From Oceanobacillus polygoni (GTDB lineage Bacteria > Bacillota > Bacilli > Bacillales > Amphibacillaceae), in contig NZ_PIJY01000015.1 of assembly GCF_008304605.1 (NCBI RefSeq), positions 1 through 44,029 on the forward strand: a stretch of DNA of 44,029 nt, in the 5' to 3' direction. The notes beneath the pieces were generated by a model. That model saw only the letters and a program-made list of their open reading frames with translations, did no database searches and had not been told where the DNA came from. A program made the translations under genes and the position numbers. Position 1 is the stretch's first letter, and every line of letters starts with the position of its first letter. Below, in pieces: positions 15,692-23,535 of this stretch.

Positions 15692-16386
15692 CACACGAAA
15701 GAATACCGTTTCTGTAACGTACCAATCGCATCTTCTAATAACTGCTTATTTACATCAGGGAAAAACATGTCACTAAAATATAGCTCTGATGCCGAGCATT
15801 GCCATAACAAGAAATTACTCATTCTTTTCTCTCCACCTGTACGTATGACTAGCTCTGGATCTGGTAATTCCTTTGTATATAAAAACTGCTGGAATAGTGA
15901 TTCATCTAGCTTTTCTAATTCTACATGATTGTGCTGCACTTCATAGATAACCTTATGCACAGCTTGGAGAATATCGTCTCTCCCTCCATAATTAAAGGCA
16001 AAATTAACAATCAGCCCATTATTATTTCTTGTTGCTTCAATAGAATCACCCAGTGCTCTTCTTGTAGCTGTCGGAAGAGCTTCCATGTTCCCGGTAACGA
16101 GAATTTTAATATTTCTTTTCATAAACTCTGGTAGCTTTTGTTTAAGGAATTTCACAGGTAAGCGCATGAGATAATTAACTTCGTCTTTTGGCCGTCTCCA
16201 GTTCTCTGAAGAAAAAGCATATAGCGTCAGTATTTGAATACCTAATTCAATACTGGCATCGATCATTCGCTCCATTGCCTGGGCTCCTGCATAATGTCCC
16301 TGACTCCTTGTTAAACCTCTTTTCTTACCCCACCTGCCATTTCCATCCATAATAATAGCAACATGCTTTGGTATTACGTTCCGCAT
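15691..16386 (-). CDS. uppS: Isoprenyl transferase (undecaprenyl diphosphate synthase family)
   Basis: cis-Prenyltransferase that adds isopentenyl diphosphate units to farnesyl diphosphate to make the lipid carrier for wall synthesis. Motifs: HVAIIMDGNGRWGKKRG (diphosphate-binding), YAFSSENWRRP, FNYGGRDDI and IRTGGEKRMSNFLLWQ...ELYF. About 231 aa. Start at the ATG at 16386 (RNVIPKHVAI), with GGAGG 9 nt upstream. It lies only 20 bp behind a DUF4173 membrane protein gene rather than in the usual frr-uppS-cdsA-dxr-rseP cluster. It is therefore probably an additional copy or an enzyme for another chain length; that cannot be settled here. Confidence 0.9.
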   Translation of the reverse strand: MRNVIPKHVAIIMDGNGRWGKKRGLTRSQGHYAGAQAMERMIDASIELGIQILTLYAFSSENWRRPKDEVNYLMRLPVKFLKQKLPEFMKRNIKILVTGNMEALPTATRRALGDSIEATRNNNGLIVNFAFNYGGRDDILQAVHKVIYEVQHNHVELEKLDESLFQQFLYTKELPDPELVIRTGGEKRMSNFLLWQCSASELYFSDMFFPDVNKQLLEDAIGTLQKRYSFV

Positions 16387-16406
16387 TCTGCTACACCTCC
16401 ATAAAC

Positions 16407-17858
16407 TCATAACTCTAGACTTTGAATTTTTGCAATTACTTCTTGCTTCTTAAAATTAAACGATTGCCAAGAATTCGGCTCAAGCTCTAGTTTTCGTTGT
16501 TCGATTTTCAACAAGCGTTGTAAGTCTGGATAATCTGGTTCCATTTTATATAGTTCTATTAAAGCCTCTATCCCAGTGTAGGATAAGGTGCTCAAATAAT
16601 AAATATCAATCTTCTCTGTTTGCTCATAACGCTCTAAATTATTTGTAACGATGATTTGTTCGATATGGATAACATTTAACACAACATAAAACAATAAACT
16701 CGTAATCAGATAGAAATGCAATAAAGCTAGCCTCTCGATCCACACTCGAATAAAGGTATATGCAAAAATCACCATAAGAAAGATCATAAATGCATGCGCT
16801 AAAATTCGATCCACGGTAAACCCGTAAGCAGCTTCATACATACTTAGTCGCCCAAACGCAGAGACAAGCATCACTCCACTCACAATAATTAGCAAGGAAT
16901 TAAGTATCTTTAATGTAAGCTTCATAGCTTTATTCGGAGTGTTTACGCGCTTCAAAATAAAAATCAGCAATGTCCAATTAATCAATGTTACGATCATCAA
17001 TTCAAAGAATCCTCTTCTTGCATATTCCGCATAAGTAAGTTCGGCCTGTAATCCCCCGCCGAAAAAATACGTAAACTGTATAGCTACAAATATTGCGTAA
17101 ACCAGATTTAGCATCGCTAAGATTGTTACAACAATAACACTATCCAAATATATATGCTTTTTTTCTGGATTCATAACATTATTCGTTTCTATTTCAGTTC
17201 TTCTAGGCAGTACCTGAAAAATACCAAAGAATAAAAGAGAAAGAACAATGACAACAATCAGACGGAATAGATCTTCCGTAAAATTGAACCGCATCATAAA
17301 CGACGGCAATTTTAACATCATATCCTGAAATACTTTGTCCGCTGACATTAACAATCCTATAATAACCAACAATAATGGAATACCTGTTACCAAACCAATC
17401 ACAATACGTTTTATCGTTTTGCCTGCTTCTTCGTTCATCGGTTTAACCGTTACCCTACAAAATCTCGTGCTATATTGAATTGCTTCTTTCAATTTCGTTA
17501 TCAATAAGATTACAAACGTTGGTTTACTCCAGACAATCTTGTTCGGACTCGTGATCATGATTAGATGAAAGAAAACGAGAGCAGGTATTAAAACTAAATT
17601 TAAAGGATAAAACAAGGTACTACTGTAAAAAAGATAACTCCCTGCTAGTATCCAAACTGCAGCCATAAGCAGTAAACCGATTCTGCGACGTTGATACGGA
17701 ATTCTAATCTTTAAGAAAAAAACAGCATAAAACACTGCGATGAAAACGAGGTATGATAAGCCAATTTCTCCATGGAAAAAAATAATTTCTGCAAGTATTC
17801 CAAGTCCAATACATACAAGCAAAAACAGCCAATCTCTTTTCGTCACTTGAACATCCAT
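16407..17858 (-). CDS. DUF4173 domain-containing polytopic membrane protein
   Basis: 483 aa with about 11-12 hydrophobic segments and a hydrophilic C-terminal tail of ~85 residues (ALIELYKMEPDYPDLQRLL...LEPNSWQSFNFKKQEVIAKIQSLEL) that is probably cytoplasmic and helical. It contains the FARRGFFELMIVTLINW-like stretch (YARRGFFELMIVTLINW) typical of DUF4173/DUF4153-like proteins, whose function is unknown. ATG with GGAGG 7 nt upstream. It likely forms a two-gene unit with uppS and has a long palindrome in its promoter region. Confidence 0.8.
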   Translation of the reverse strand: MDVQVTKRDWLFLLVCIGLGILAEIIFFHGEIGLSYLVFIAVFYAVFFLKIRIPYQRRRIGLLLMAAVWILAGSYLFYSSTLFYPLNLVLIPALVFFHLIMITSPNKIVWSKPTFVILLITKLKEAIQYSTRFCRVTVKPMNEEAGKTIKRIVIGLVTGIPLLLVIIGLLMSADKVFQDMMLKLPSFMMRFNFTEDLFRLIVVIVLSLLFFGIFQVLPRRTEIETNNVMNPEKKHIYLDSVIVVTILAMLNLVYAIFVAIQFTYFFGGGLQAELTYAEYARRGFFELMIVTLINWTLLIFILKRVNTPNKAMKLTLKILNSLLIIVSGVMLVSAFGRLSMYEAAYGFTVDRILAHAFMIFLMVIFAYTFIRVWIERLALLHFYLITSLLFYVVLNVIHIEQIIVTNNLERYEQTEKIDIYYLSTLSYTGIEALIELYKMEPDYPDLQRLLKIEQRKLELEPNSWQSFNFKKQEVIAKIQSLEL

Positions 17859-17884
17859 CCATATCCCTCCAATACTTTGTTATT

Positions 17885-17913
17885 CTATATACATAGAATT
17901 TCTATGTATATAG
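17885..17913. promoter_or_regulatory. 13-bp perfect palindrome upstream of the DUF4173 gene
   Basis: CTATATACATAGA-ATT-TCTATGTATATAG, 27 bp before the start codon. It is very AT-rich, without a T tract, so it reads as an operator (or a 5' mRNA hairpin) rather than a terminator. No regulator is assigned. Confidence 0.5.
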
Positions 17914-17966
17914 GCAAAAAATAATAACGAACCAGGACTGAATGCATTACCCGTCTTCAGCCCATT

Positions 17967-18599
17967 TCATATCGAAGCTTTCCTTCCCCATCGATACCCC
18001 AGCCAGCTTATTGGGTACAGTACCGCCGTACAAAGAATGCAAATAATAATAAACGGCGTACTCAATAACGGTTGAAACCAGTGATGTGGAATAAGCTTAA
18101 AAACAATTAAATACATCAAGGTCAAATTAGGTACAACAGAGAACAAAAATGTCCTCTTCAACAATTTATGACCACGGGGCCCAAACTCTCTGCCAATTTC
18201 ATAACCGAGCAATGCCCAAAAGAATCCATAAATAAGTACGATAATAGACGTAGCATTTGTTAAGCCCGCCCATAAACTTTCCAACCAGTCCCAATCAAAT
18301 GCGTTATAGCCAATTGTAAGCAGCACCCCAAAAGTGAAAATGGCAATATTACAAAACACAAATAATTGCTGTGTTTTCTTAGGCGTTACGGATGACTCTT
18401 GTTTCCATAGTGCTGCAATCTCCTTTGGCGAACCGAGTCTATGTACCAATTCATCATATACTTTCGCTTCATCGATTGATCGTTCCTGGAGCAGGTCAAA
18501 TACGTGCAGGTGATATTCCGCTATAATCTCTTCCTTATTGGGATGACGCCCAATTTCTTGTTCTAACTCATTTAAAAAGTGTTGTTCCCCTTCTGTCAT
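17967..18599 (-). CDS. HAAS-domain membrane protein paired with PadR (second pair)
   Basis: About 210 aa. The N-terminal ~75 residues ([35 protein letters not shown]...[19 protein letters not shown]) form a HAAS-type helical domain. Four transmembrane helices follow. The start ATG at 18599 overlaps the padR stop as ATGA, with GGGAG 9 nt upstream. Same gene arrangement as 10107-11457, though the membrane parts differ. Confidence 0.78.
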   Translation of the reverse strand: MTEGEQHFLNELEQEIGRHPNKEEIIAEYHLHVFDLLQERSIDEAKVYDELVHRLGSPKEIAALWKQESSVTPKKTQQLFVFCNIAIFTFGVLLTIGYNAFDWDWLESLWAGLTNATSIIVLIYGFFWALLGYEIGREFGPRGHKLLKRTFLFSVVPNLTLMYLIVFKLIPHHWFQPLLSTPFIIICILCTAVLYPISWLGYRWGRKASI

Positions 18600-18928
18600 G
18601 ACTCGTTTCTCCCAATAAGGTTGTTCATCACCTGAACGTATCGATGCCATTCCGATGTTCTTTCTGCAAGGATTTCTTTCCCTTGCTCTGTAATGCGATA
18701 ATATTTACGAGCGGGGCCCTTTTCTTGGTTTTGCCAATAACATTCAATGTATGTTTGCTTTTCCATCTTATGAAGTGCTGGGTAGAGTGTCCCTTCCTTC
18801 ATTTGCAAATGGTTTTCACTACGACGATCCATTTCTTTTACAAGCTCGTAGCCATACATGTCACGTTCATTTAAAAGCTGTAATACAAGCAAAGAAGTAC
18901 TGCCTTTTACAAGTTCGCGATTAAACAT
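18596..18928 (-). CDS. PadR family transcriptional regulator (second)
   Basis: 110-aa winged-helix protein: [59 protein letters not shown]. It is the first gene of a two-gene unit with a HAAS membrane protein. The promoter carries a perfect palindrome just downstream of the -10, consistent with autorepression. Confidence 0.9.
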   Translation of the reverse strand: MFNRELVKGSTSLLVLQLLNERDMYGYELVKEMDRRSENHLQMKEGTLYPALHKMEKQTYIECYWQNQEKGPARKYYRITEQGKEILAERTSEWHRYVQVMNNLIGRNES

Positions 18929-18937
18929 TTTCTCACC

Positions 18938-18990
18938 TACCTAGAATTATTAGGTATCATTACTATATAAAAATTACATCCCCTTGTAAA
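18938..18990 (-). promoter_or_regulatory. Promoter and palindromic operator of the second padR
   Basis: Minus-strand -35 TTTACA (18985-18990), 17-bp spacer, -10 TATAGT (18962-18967). A perfect TACCTA-N7-TAGGTA palindrome (18938-18956) sits at the transcription start. The N7 spacing equals that of the first padR operator, but the arm sequence differs. Confidence 0.65.
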
Positions 18991-19292
18991 GGATTTATTT
19001 AACTTTTATTAAAAAAAATAATTAAAATAGGTTTAGTTCCTATACATACGGGAATACAAATTAATACAAGGCGAACTGCATTGGGAGGATTGTTGCAAAC
19101 AACTTGCGAAAATGTAACCTCTTCATTTTCCAACTTGTTTACAAATGAATTCCAATGAGGAAATGCACAGCCTTGGCGGAAAATTTGCTTTACTGGCGAT
19201 TGCTAGACTCGTCAGGAACTGTAACGATTTAAGTTCCATTTCACGGTTAGTTTTTCAACACAGTAAGTAGTTTTTTGTGAAAGTGCAACTGG

Positions 19293-19506
19293 TATACTGA
19301 CTGAACACATGAGGATCAGATTGGAAGGCTCTTCCAGCGGTCTCTAAAGTAATAAACACAGTCAGTGGAACCAAACTGCAATGACGGGTTGTAAAATTGT
19401 CGTCAGAAAGAACAGTTTGGAGAAGATGAATTTAATTTTCCGCGTGCACCCCTTTTTAGGGGGAAGTGAAAGCATGTTCCGTTCATCGGAGCATGCTTTT
19501 CTTTTT
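19293..19506 (+). ncRNA. Candidate structured small RNA
   Basis: Within the 580-bp gene-free gap 18929-19508 there is an extended -10 (TGGTATACT, TATACT at 19293-19298). Nested hairpins follow: TGGAAG/CTTCCA at 19322-19336; CCAAACTG/CAGTTTGG at 19371-19420 enclosing TGACG/CGTCA; CCCC/GGGG near 19449-19463. The strand-specific terminator at 19469-19506 comes last. No gene on the plus strand ends there, so the terminator suggests an independent ~200-nt transcript. No known RNA family was recognised. The rest of the gap (18991-19290) holds nothing I can name. Confidence 0.35.
19469..19506 (+). terminator. Strong plus-strand terminator next to nos
   Basis: A 12-bp stem (AAAGCATG plus TTCC with GGAG plus CATGCTTT) followed by TCTTTTTT on the plus strand. 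On the minus strand the tail is poor in T, so it is a weaker stop for nos than for a plus-strand transcript. Confidence 0.75.
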
Positions 19507-19508
19507 TA

Positions 19509-20600
19509 TCACATATAGTAATTTGATTGATAAAAATAATTTGGCTTTTGAACTTGATTATCATAAGGCTTGTGAAAGATGTGGGTTGCTGCTGGTGATA
19601 GTGGTGGAATCAACCATGTCCAATTCCCTGTAACCTTACGATTTGATTTCTGTTCTCGATTTTCAAAAACTTTAAATTGCTTTGCAGCCGTATGATGATC
19701 GACAATAGATACCCCATATTTTTTAAAGGAATCTAATACAGCAGCATTTAGCTCTACAAGTGCACGATCCTTCCATAAATTGCTTTCATGTTTTGTTTCT
19801 AATCCCATCTGTTTCGCTACTGTAGGAAGAAAATTATATCGCGTTTCGTCTGCCAGGTTTCTCGCTCCTATTTCTGTTCCCATATACCAGCCATTAAATG
19901 GAGCGGTAACGTAGTCAACTCCACCTATTTCCAAGCGCATATCGGAAATAATTGGTACAGCATACCATTTTACTGCCAAATCACCGAACAGTGAAAAGTC
20001 AGGATGTTCAATTGGAATTTCCATTACATATTCCTTTGGTATTTCCATAAACTCCGGGTCATGATCACCAATTTGAACAACGAGTGGAAGCAAATCAAAT
20101 GCAGTTCCTTCACCAACCCAGCCAAGCTTCAAGCATTCCTTCGTAAACGCTATAGAAGCTGGATCACCTACTATCCCATTCTCCGTTTCATATCCAGCAT
20201 AGCGAAGCAACTGGTGATTCCAAATCTTCACCTGTCTATATCCATGTATTTCTGGTTCGAAGATCGTTATCATCGGTTTGATTTTCCCCTGGTTGGTTGC
20301 ATTTCTTATATGATTAAGCAAATGAGTAAATACTTCTTCACTACGCGTAGCGTGTCTTGCATCAATCACCTCTAGCTTTTCCCAGAAAAGTCTACCAATG
20401 CAGCGATTCGAATTACGCCAAGCCAACTTTGCACCATAAGCCAGTTCCTCATACGTATGCTCATAGTACCCTTTTTCATTCAGTTCTACTTGAATTTCAT
20501 CCAGTCTTGCGGCAATTTCTTCTGACGTTTTGCCAAGCTCTCTATATAAATTTTCAATAAATGTATCTGCTTCTTGCTTTCGGATTACTTTTTTCATCAT
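19509..20600 (-). CDS. nos: Nitric oxide synthase oxygenase
   Basis: Bacterial NOS, a haem- and tetrahydrobiopterin/tetrahydrofolate-dependent oxygenase making NO and citrulline from arginine using a general cellular reductase. The haem-thiolate Cys is in [13 protein letters not shown]. The substrate-binding Glu region is [23 protein letters not shown]. The C-terminal segment [22 protein letters not shown] is also typical. At 363 aa it is the oxygenase domain only, as usual in Bacillus and Staphylococcus. The start is one of two adjacent ATGs (20600 or 20597) behind AGGAGG. It is divergent from the ABC-F leader. In bacilli, NO protects against oxidative stress and some antibiotics. Confidence 0.95.
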   Translation of the reverse strand: MMKKVIRKQEADTFIENLYRELGKTSEEIAARLDEIQVELNEKGYYEHTYEELAYGAKLAWRNSNRCIGRLFWEKLEVIDARHATRSEEVFTHLLNHIRNATNQGKIKPMITIFEPEIHGYRQVKIWNHQLLRYAGYETENGIVGDPASIAFTKECLKLGWVGEGTAFDLLPLVVQIGDHDPEFMEIPKEYVMEIPIEHPDFSLFGDLAVKWYAVPIISDMRLEIGGVDYVTAPFNGWYMGTEIGARNLADETRYNFLPTVAKQMGLETKHESNLWKDRALVELNAAVLDSFKKYGVSIVDHHTAAKQFKVFENREQKSNRKVTGNWTWLIPPLSPAATHIFHKPYDNQVQKPNYFYQSNYYM

Positions 20601-20689
20601 GGAATCCTCCTGTCCTCAACATATTTATTTTACCAAAGATAATCTTCTTTTTTGTGACGGAGTTTCTACAAATAGTTAGAAGCAGGGTA

Positions 20690-20719
20690 TTGCATCAAAG
20701 CATTTCATTCGTTTATAAT
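20690..20719 (+). promoter_or_regulatory. Promoter of the ABC-F leader
   Basis: -35 TTGCAT (20690-20695), 18-bp spacer, -10 TATAAT (20714-20719). It would give a leader of about 430 nt before the ABC-F start codon. Confidence 0.6.
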
Positions 20720-20741
20720 AAAATTAACTCTATTAGTGCGT

Positions 20742-20884
20742 GTTCAAAAAGGAGGATGGAAAGGACCGAGAAGTTCGAGGCGGCGAAGTTTTGAGTACCA
20801 GAACGTATGCAATTAATACGTGAGGAACGGAAAAGCAAACCAACGAAGAAATTCGATGTGTCATTTTCACCGGACTTTTTGAAC
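20742..20884. repeat. ~143-bp inverted-repeat-bounded element in the ABC-F leader
   Basis: Bounded by perfect 10-bp inverted repeats GTTCAAAAAG (20742-20751) and CTTTTTGAAC (20875-20884). The interior has small hairpins (CGTAT...ATACG; CGAA-GAAA-TTCG) and a composition unlike the AT-rich flanks. It looks like a dispersed intergenic repeat that I associate with halotolerant Bacillaceae genomes, but this is from memory. Only one copy lies in the window. It sits between promoter and attenuator, so it is transcribed as part of the leader. Reading frames through it are probably not genes. Confidence 0.5.
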
Positions 20885-20918
20885 TACCTCTATAAGCGGA
20901 AGGGTGAACCAAGGGGAC

Positions 20919-20930
20919 ATGAAAAACTAA
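20919..20930 (+). CDS. Candidate minimal uORF (MKN) of the ABC-F attenuator
   Basis: ATG AAA AAC TAA. The stop codon overlaps the first bases of attenuator segment 1 (20929-20939), so a ribosome parked here would cover that segment. The RBS is ambiguous: AAGGGGA lies only 1-2 nt upstream, while AAGGGTGA (20900-20907) is 11 nt upstream. An alternative in-frame GTG at 20904 would give VNQGDMKN. Very short uORFs are plausible in antibiotic-sensing leaders, but this one is a guess from position. Confidence 0.35.
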   Translation: MKN

Positions 20931-21122
20931 TCCTATTTTTCGAAAACATTCAAGTGAACGTATGTAAAAAATCAGCGGATTTTATCTGCTCTTTTCATCA
21001 TGCGATTCACCGAATTTTTCAGAATAGGATTGTAGACTTTTGTGTTCCAGTAAAAGGGATTAGTCTCTCTTTTTTCGGTGCACCTCTGCCTCCTATTCTG
21101 AAAAGAATTTGGAGGCTTTTTT
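20929..21122 (+). promoter_or_regulatory. Ribosome-mediated transcription attenuator of the Vga-like gene
   Basis: Three mutually exclusive segments are visible. Segment 1, AATCCTATTTT (20929-20939), pairs over 11 bp (one G-U) with segment 2, AGAATAGGATT (21021-21031). Segment 2, CAGAATAGGA (21020-21029), pairs perfectly over 10 bp with segment 3, TCCTATTCTG (21091-21100). Segment 3 is the 5' arm of the terminator at 21088-21122. A ribosome stalled over segment 1 would free segment 2 to break the terminator, turning on the ABC-F gene. The complementarity is directly visible; the drug response is inferred from known ABC-F leaders. Confidence 0.75.
21088..21122 (+). terminator. Leader terminator directly before the ABC-F gene
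   Basis: GCCTCC-T-ATTCT, loop GAAA, AGAAT-TT-GGAGGC, then TTTTTT. It ends 32 bp before the start codon, so it acts as an attenuator and not as the end of an upstream gene. Confidence 0.88.
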
Positions 21123-21154
21123 GGTCTCCACATAAAAGAACGGAGATGATAGGT

Positions 21155-22729
21155 ATGGTCATAATGGAATTAAGCGGACTGCAATATGAAGTCAAAGATC
21201 GTTTACTCTTTGCAGCCGATCATTTAGCTATCCAAAATAAAGATCGAATTGGACTTGTTGGCAGAAATGGCAGTGGGAAGACCAGTCTACTAGAACTGCT
21301 TGCTGGAAAGCGACAGCCAAGTGAAGGTATGATTACACAGCAAGTAACCTGTGAATTGCTGCCCCAATTAAAAAACACGAATACAACAAAGAGTGGTGGT
21401 GAGGTTACGCAGGAATATATTAATCAATCTTTAGCAACGCAAGCTGGCCTTTTACTTGCTGATGAACCAACAACCAACTTGGATACGGAGCATATTGAAA
21501 AGTTAGAAAAGCAGCTGCAAAGACGGCAAGGAGCCATTGTTATTGTGTCACATGACCGAAGCTTTTTAGATGCCCTTTGTACGACGATCTGGGAAATTGA
21601 CGACAAAAAAATAAATGTATATAAAGGGAACTATTCGAATTATATCGCTCAAAAGGAACTAGCAATCAGACAGCAAGAAAGTGCATATGAACAATACCAA
21701 CGAAAGAAAAAGCAGTTGGAAAACGCAATCGAGTTAAAGGAGCAAAAAGCACAACGCGCAACGAAAAAACCGAAGAACGTTAGCGCTTCTGAAGCAAATA
21801 TTACTGGAGCAAAGCCATACTTTGCAAAAAAGCAGAAGAAGCTACAAAAAACAGCAAAATCGATTGAAACGCGATTAGAAAAGCTTGAAAAAGTAGAAAA
21901 GGTAACAGAAATGCCTGCTATTAAAATGAATTTACCGAATCAGGAAGCTTTCACAGGTCAGATTATTATTCGGGTAGAGGAATTAACCGGAAAAGTTGCA
22001 AATCGCATCCTCTGGAAGCCAGCAAGCTTCTATATTCGCGGCGGCCAGAAGATAGCAATTATCGGTAAAAATGGTGTTGGTAAAACAACACTACTAAAGA
22101 AAATAATGAATGGTACAGATGGTATCACGGTATCACCCGCTGCCCAGATTGGTTATTTCAGCCAGAACCTGGACGTTCTTGATACAACAGACACCATTCT
22201 GGAAAACGTTCACTCGACCTCTATACAGGATGAAACCTTCATTCGCACTGTGCTTGCAAGGTTACACTTTTACCGGGATGATGTGTATAAAAAAGTAGAA
22301 GTACTAAGTGGCGGTGAGCGCGTTAAAGTAGCTTTTGCAAAACTATTCGTCAGCAATATAAATACACTTGTCTTAGATGAGCCGACGAACTATCTCGATA
22401 TTGAAGCGGTCGAAGCATTAGAGGATCTTCTATCCGATTACGAAGGTACGGTACTTCTTGTTTCCCACGATCGACGATTTATTGAGCATGTCGCTAACCG
22501 GATTTTAGCAATCGAAAATCAAGCAATAACGTTGTTTGAAGGAAACTATGAAGCGTATAAAAATTATGTTCCAAAACAAGCTGCCGATTCAAAAGAACAA
22601 GAGCTACTTGTTATTGAAACAAAGCTAACGGAAGTCCTGAGCAAGCTTAGTATAGAGCCATCTGAAGCATTAGACCAGGAATTCCAAGCCCTTTTAAAAA
22701 GAAAACGAGAGCTTGAAAACAACAGTTAG
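21155..22729 (+). CDS. Vga-type ABC-F ribosomal protection protein
   Basis: 524-aa soluble protein with two ABC ATPase domains and no membrane part. Domain 1: Walker A GRNGSGKTS (about residues 36-44), signature KSGGEVT, Walker B LLLADEPTTNLD. A long basic coiled linker (antibiotic resistance domain, QRATKKPKNVSASE...AKPYFAKKQKKLQKT) follows. Domain 2: GKNGVGKTT, LSGGERVKVAF, LVLDEPTNYLD. The motif wording and the C terminus LSIEPSEALDQEFQ closely match Vga proteins, which displace lincosamides, pleuromutilins and streptogramin A from the ribosome. The frame runs open far upstream, but the ATG at 21155 with GGAG 9 nt before it is the real start. Expression is probably drug-induced through the attenuator. 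Confidence 0.9.
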   Translation: MVIMELSGLQYEVKDRLLFAADHLAIQNKDRIGLVGRNGSGKTSLLELLAGKRQPSEGMITQQVTCELLPQLKNTNTTKSGGEVTQEYINQSLATQAGLLLADEPTTNLDTEHIEKLEKQLQRRQGAIVIVSHDRSFLDALCTTIWEIDDKKINVYKGNYSNYIAQKELAIRQQESAYEQYQRKKKQLENAIELKEQKAQRATKKPKNVSASEANITGAKPYFAKKQKKLQKTAKSIETRLEKLEKVEKVTEMPAIKMNLPNQEAFTGQIIIRVEELTGKVANRILWKPASFYIRGGQKIAIIGKNGVGKTTLLKKIMNGTDGITVSPAAQIGYFSQNLDVLDTTDTILENVHSTSIQDETFIRTVLARLHFYRDDVYKKVEVLSGGERVKVAFAKLFVSNINTLVLDEPTNYLDIEAVEALEDLLSDYEGTVLLVSHDRRFIEHVANRILAIENQAITLFEGNYEAYKNYVPKQAADSKEQELLVIETKLTEVLSKLSIEPSEALDQEFQALLKRKRELENNS

Positions 22730-22749
22730 GAAGAAGAATAAACGATTGT

Positions 22750-22786
22750 ATAAGCATGCTCGGATTACTCCAGCATGCTTATTTAT
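22750..22786 (+). terminator. Terminator of the ABC-F gene
   Basis: AAGCATGCT-N11-AGCATGCTT followed by ATTTAT, 20 bp after the stop codon. Confidence 0.75.
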
Positions 22787-22817
22787 CTCTAGATAAAGAT
22801 GACCATCGTCTTCAAAC

Positions 22818-23006
22818 TTACTTTGCCTCTAACTTCTTTTGTACCCAATGCCCTACAAAAACAATACCTGCTGATACACCTAAGGCTGTAGAGAAGGCTG
22901 TTGCTAAATTTACAGATGATTGGAAGATCGCATTAACGATTACATTTAAAATAAATAGAGCCAAAAAAAACCATAAAAATTCCAATAAAATTTGCTTCAA
23001 ATGCAT
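22818..23006 (-). CDS. Small membrane protein, hypothetical
   Basis: 62 aa, with two hydrophobic segments (LLEFLWFFLALFILNVIVNAIF and ALGVSAGIVFVGHWV) around a polar linker, ending in a basic tail (QKKLEAK). AGGAAGGGG lies a few nt before the ATG. It converges on the ABC-F gene. No family recognised, but hydropathy, RBS and codon use look genuine. Confidence 0.6.
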   Translation of the reverse strand: MHLKQILLEFLWFFLALFILNVIVNAIFQSSVNLATAFSTALGVSAGIVFVGHWVQKKLEAK

Positions 23007-23144
23007 CTGCCCCTTCCTAACACGATTCAGAAAATCTTTCCTTCTTCAAATTAAATTTTATCATATAATTATCTATACGATTTTTTAAAAGGAGGCGAGG
23101 ATTTAAAAGTAAGTGTATATCTTTAAAATCTCAGAGGTGTTGAC

Positions 23145-23492
23145 GTGTATAAAAAATTCACATTTTATCTATTCGTATGCTTCTTACTTATGGTTGGGTG
23201 TTCTAGCTCGAATGATGTCGAAAACGACACAAATGGATTAACAGCTTATCTTCAGGAGTCAATTGAATATTACGATAGGGTGATTATCGAGAAGGAAACC
23301 TTGAGTGAAAAGGAGCAAAAAACGTATAACGACTCTTTCCGTTCATTTCAACCAGAATTAGAAAGTATGTTTGAAAACATGTTAAGCGAGGAAGAAAAAG
23401 ATGTTATTAGACGATTAGCAGCCCCTAAAGGACCTGAAGCGTATGAACAAGCTCGAGAAGAAGCAATCGAAATGTTTAGTCTTGATGATTAA
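23145..23492 (+). CDS. Small lipoprotein, hypothetical
   Basis: 115 aa. A signal peptide (YKKFTFYLFVCFLLMVGC) ends in a lipobox LMVGC, predicting lipid attachment at the Cys. The mature part is acidic and helical (ESMFENMLSEEEKDVIRRLA). GTG start with AGAGG 7 nt upstream. Single gene closed by a strong terminator. Function unknown. Confidence 0.75.
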   Translation: MYKKFTFYLFVCFLLMVGCSSSNDVENDTNGLTAYLQESIEYYDRVIIEKETLSEKEQKTYNDSFRSFQPELESMFENMLSEEEKDVIRRLAAPKGPEAYEQAREEAIEMFSLDD

Positions 23493-23500
23493 GAGAATGA

Positions 23501-23532
23501 AAATGGCACTGACGCTTCCGTCAGTGCCATTT
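23501..23532. terminator. Bidirectional terminator between the lipoprotein and ltaS genes
   Basis: AAATGGCACTGACG pairs with CGTCAGTGCCATTT around a 4-nt loop. It is shared by the converging genes ending at 23492 and 23536. Confidence 0.9.
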
Positions 23533-23535
23533 CCC

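Noticed and set aside
15691-16386. GG in place of SG in the UppS RTGGEKR motif as an anomaly
   Set aside because: E. coli UppS also has RTGGE, so this is ordinary family variation.
19145-19270. 41-codon ORF in the padR-nos gap
   Set aside because: No RBS and no family resemblance; possibly a remnant, but not supportable as a gene.
19440-19465. T-box-like GGGGTGCACGCGG on the minus strand
   Set aside because: Deviates from the GGTGGNACCGCG core, lies downstream of nos, and no specifier or stem I is visible.
21000-21035. 11-codon ORF (MRFTEFFRIGL) as ABC-F leader peptide
   Set aside because: No purine-rich RBS upstream, and translation would cover the antiterminator segment itself, the opposite of what the switch needs.
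20807-21154. Open frame of ~116 codons fused in frame upstream of the ABC-F gene
   Set aside because: It runs through the inverted-repeat element and the intrinsic terminator, lacks any family match, and Vga proteins start at the ATG with its own RBS at 21155. It is leader RNA, not protein.
22756-23088. 110-codon plus-strand frame after the ABC-F gene
   Set aside because: Antisense to the more convincing 62-aa membrane protein; overlaps the ABC-F terminator and lacks an RBS.
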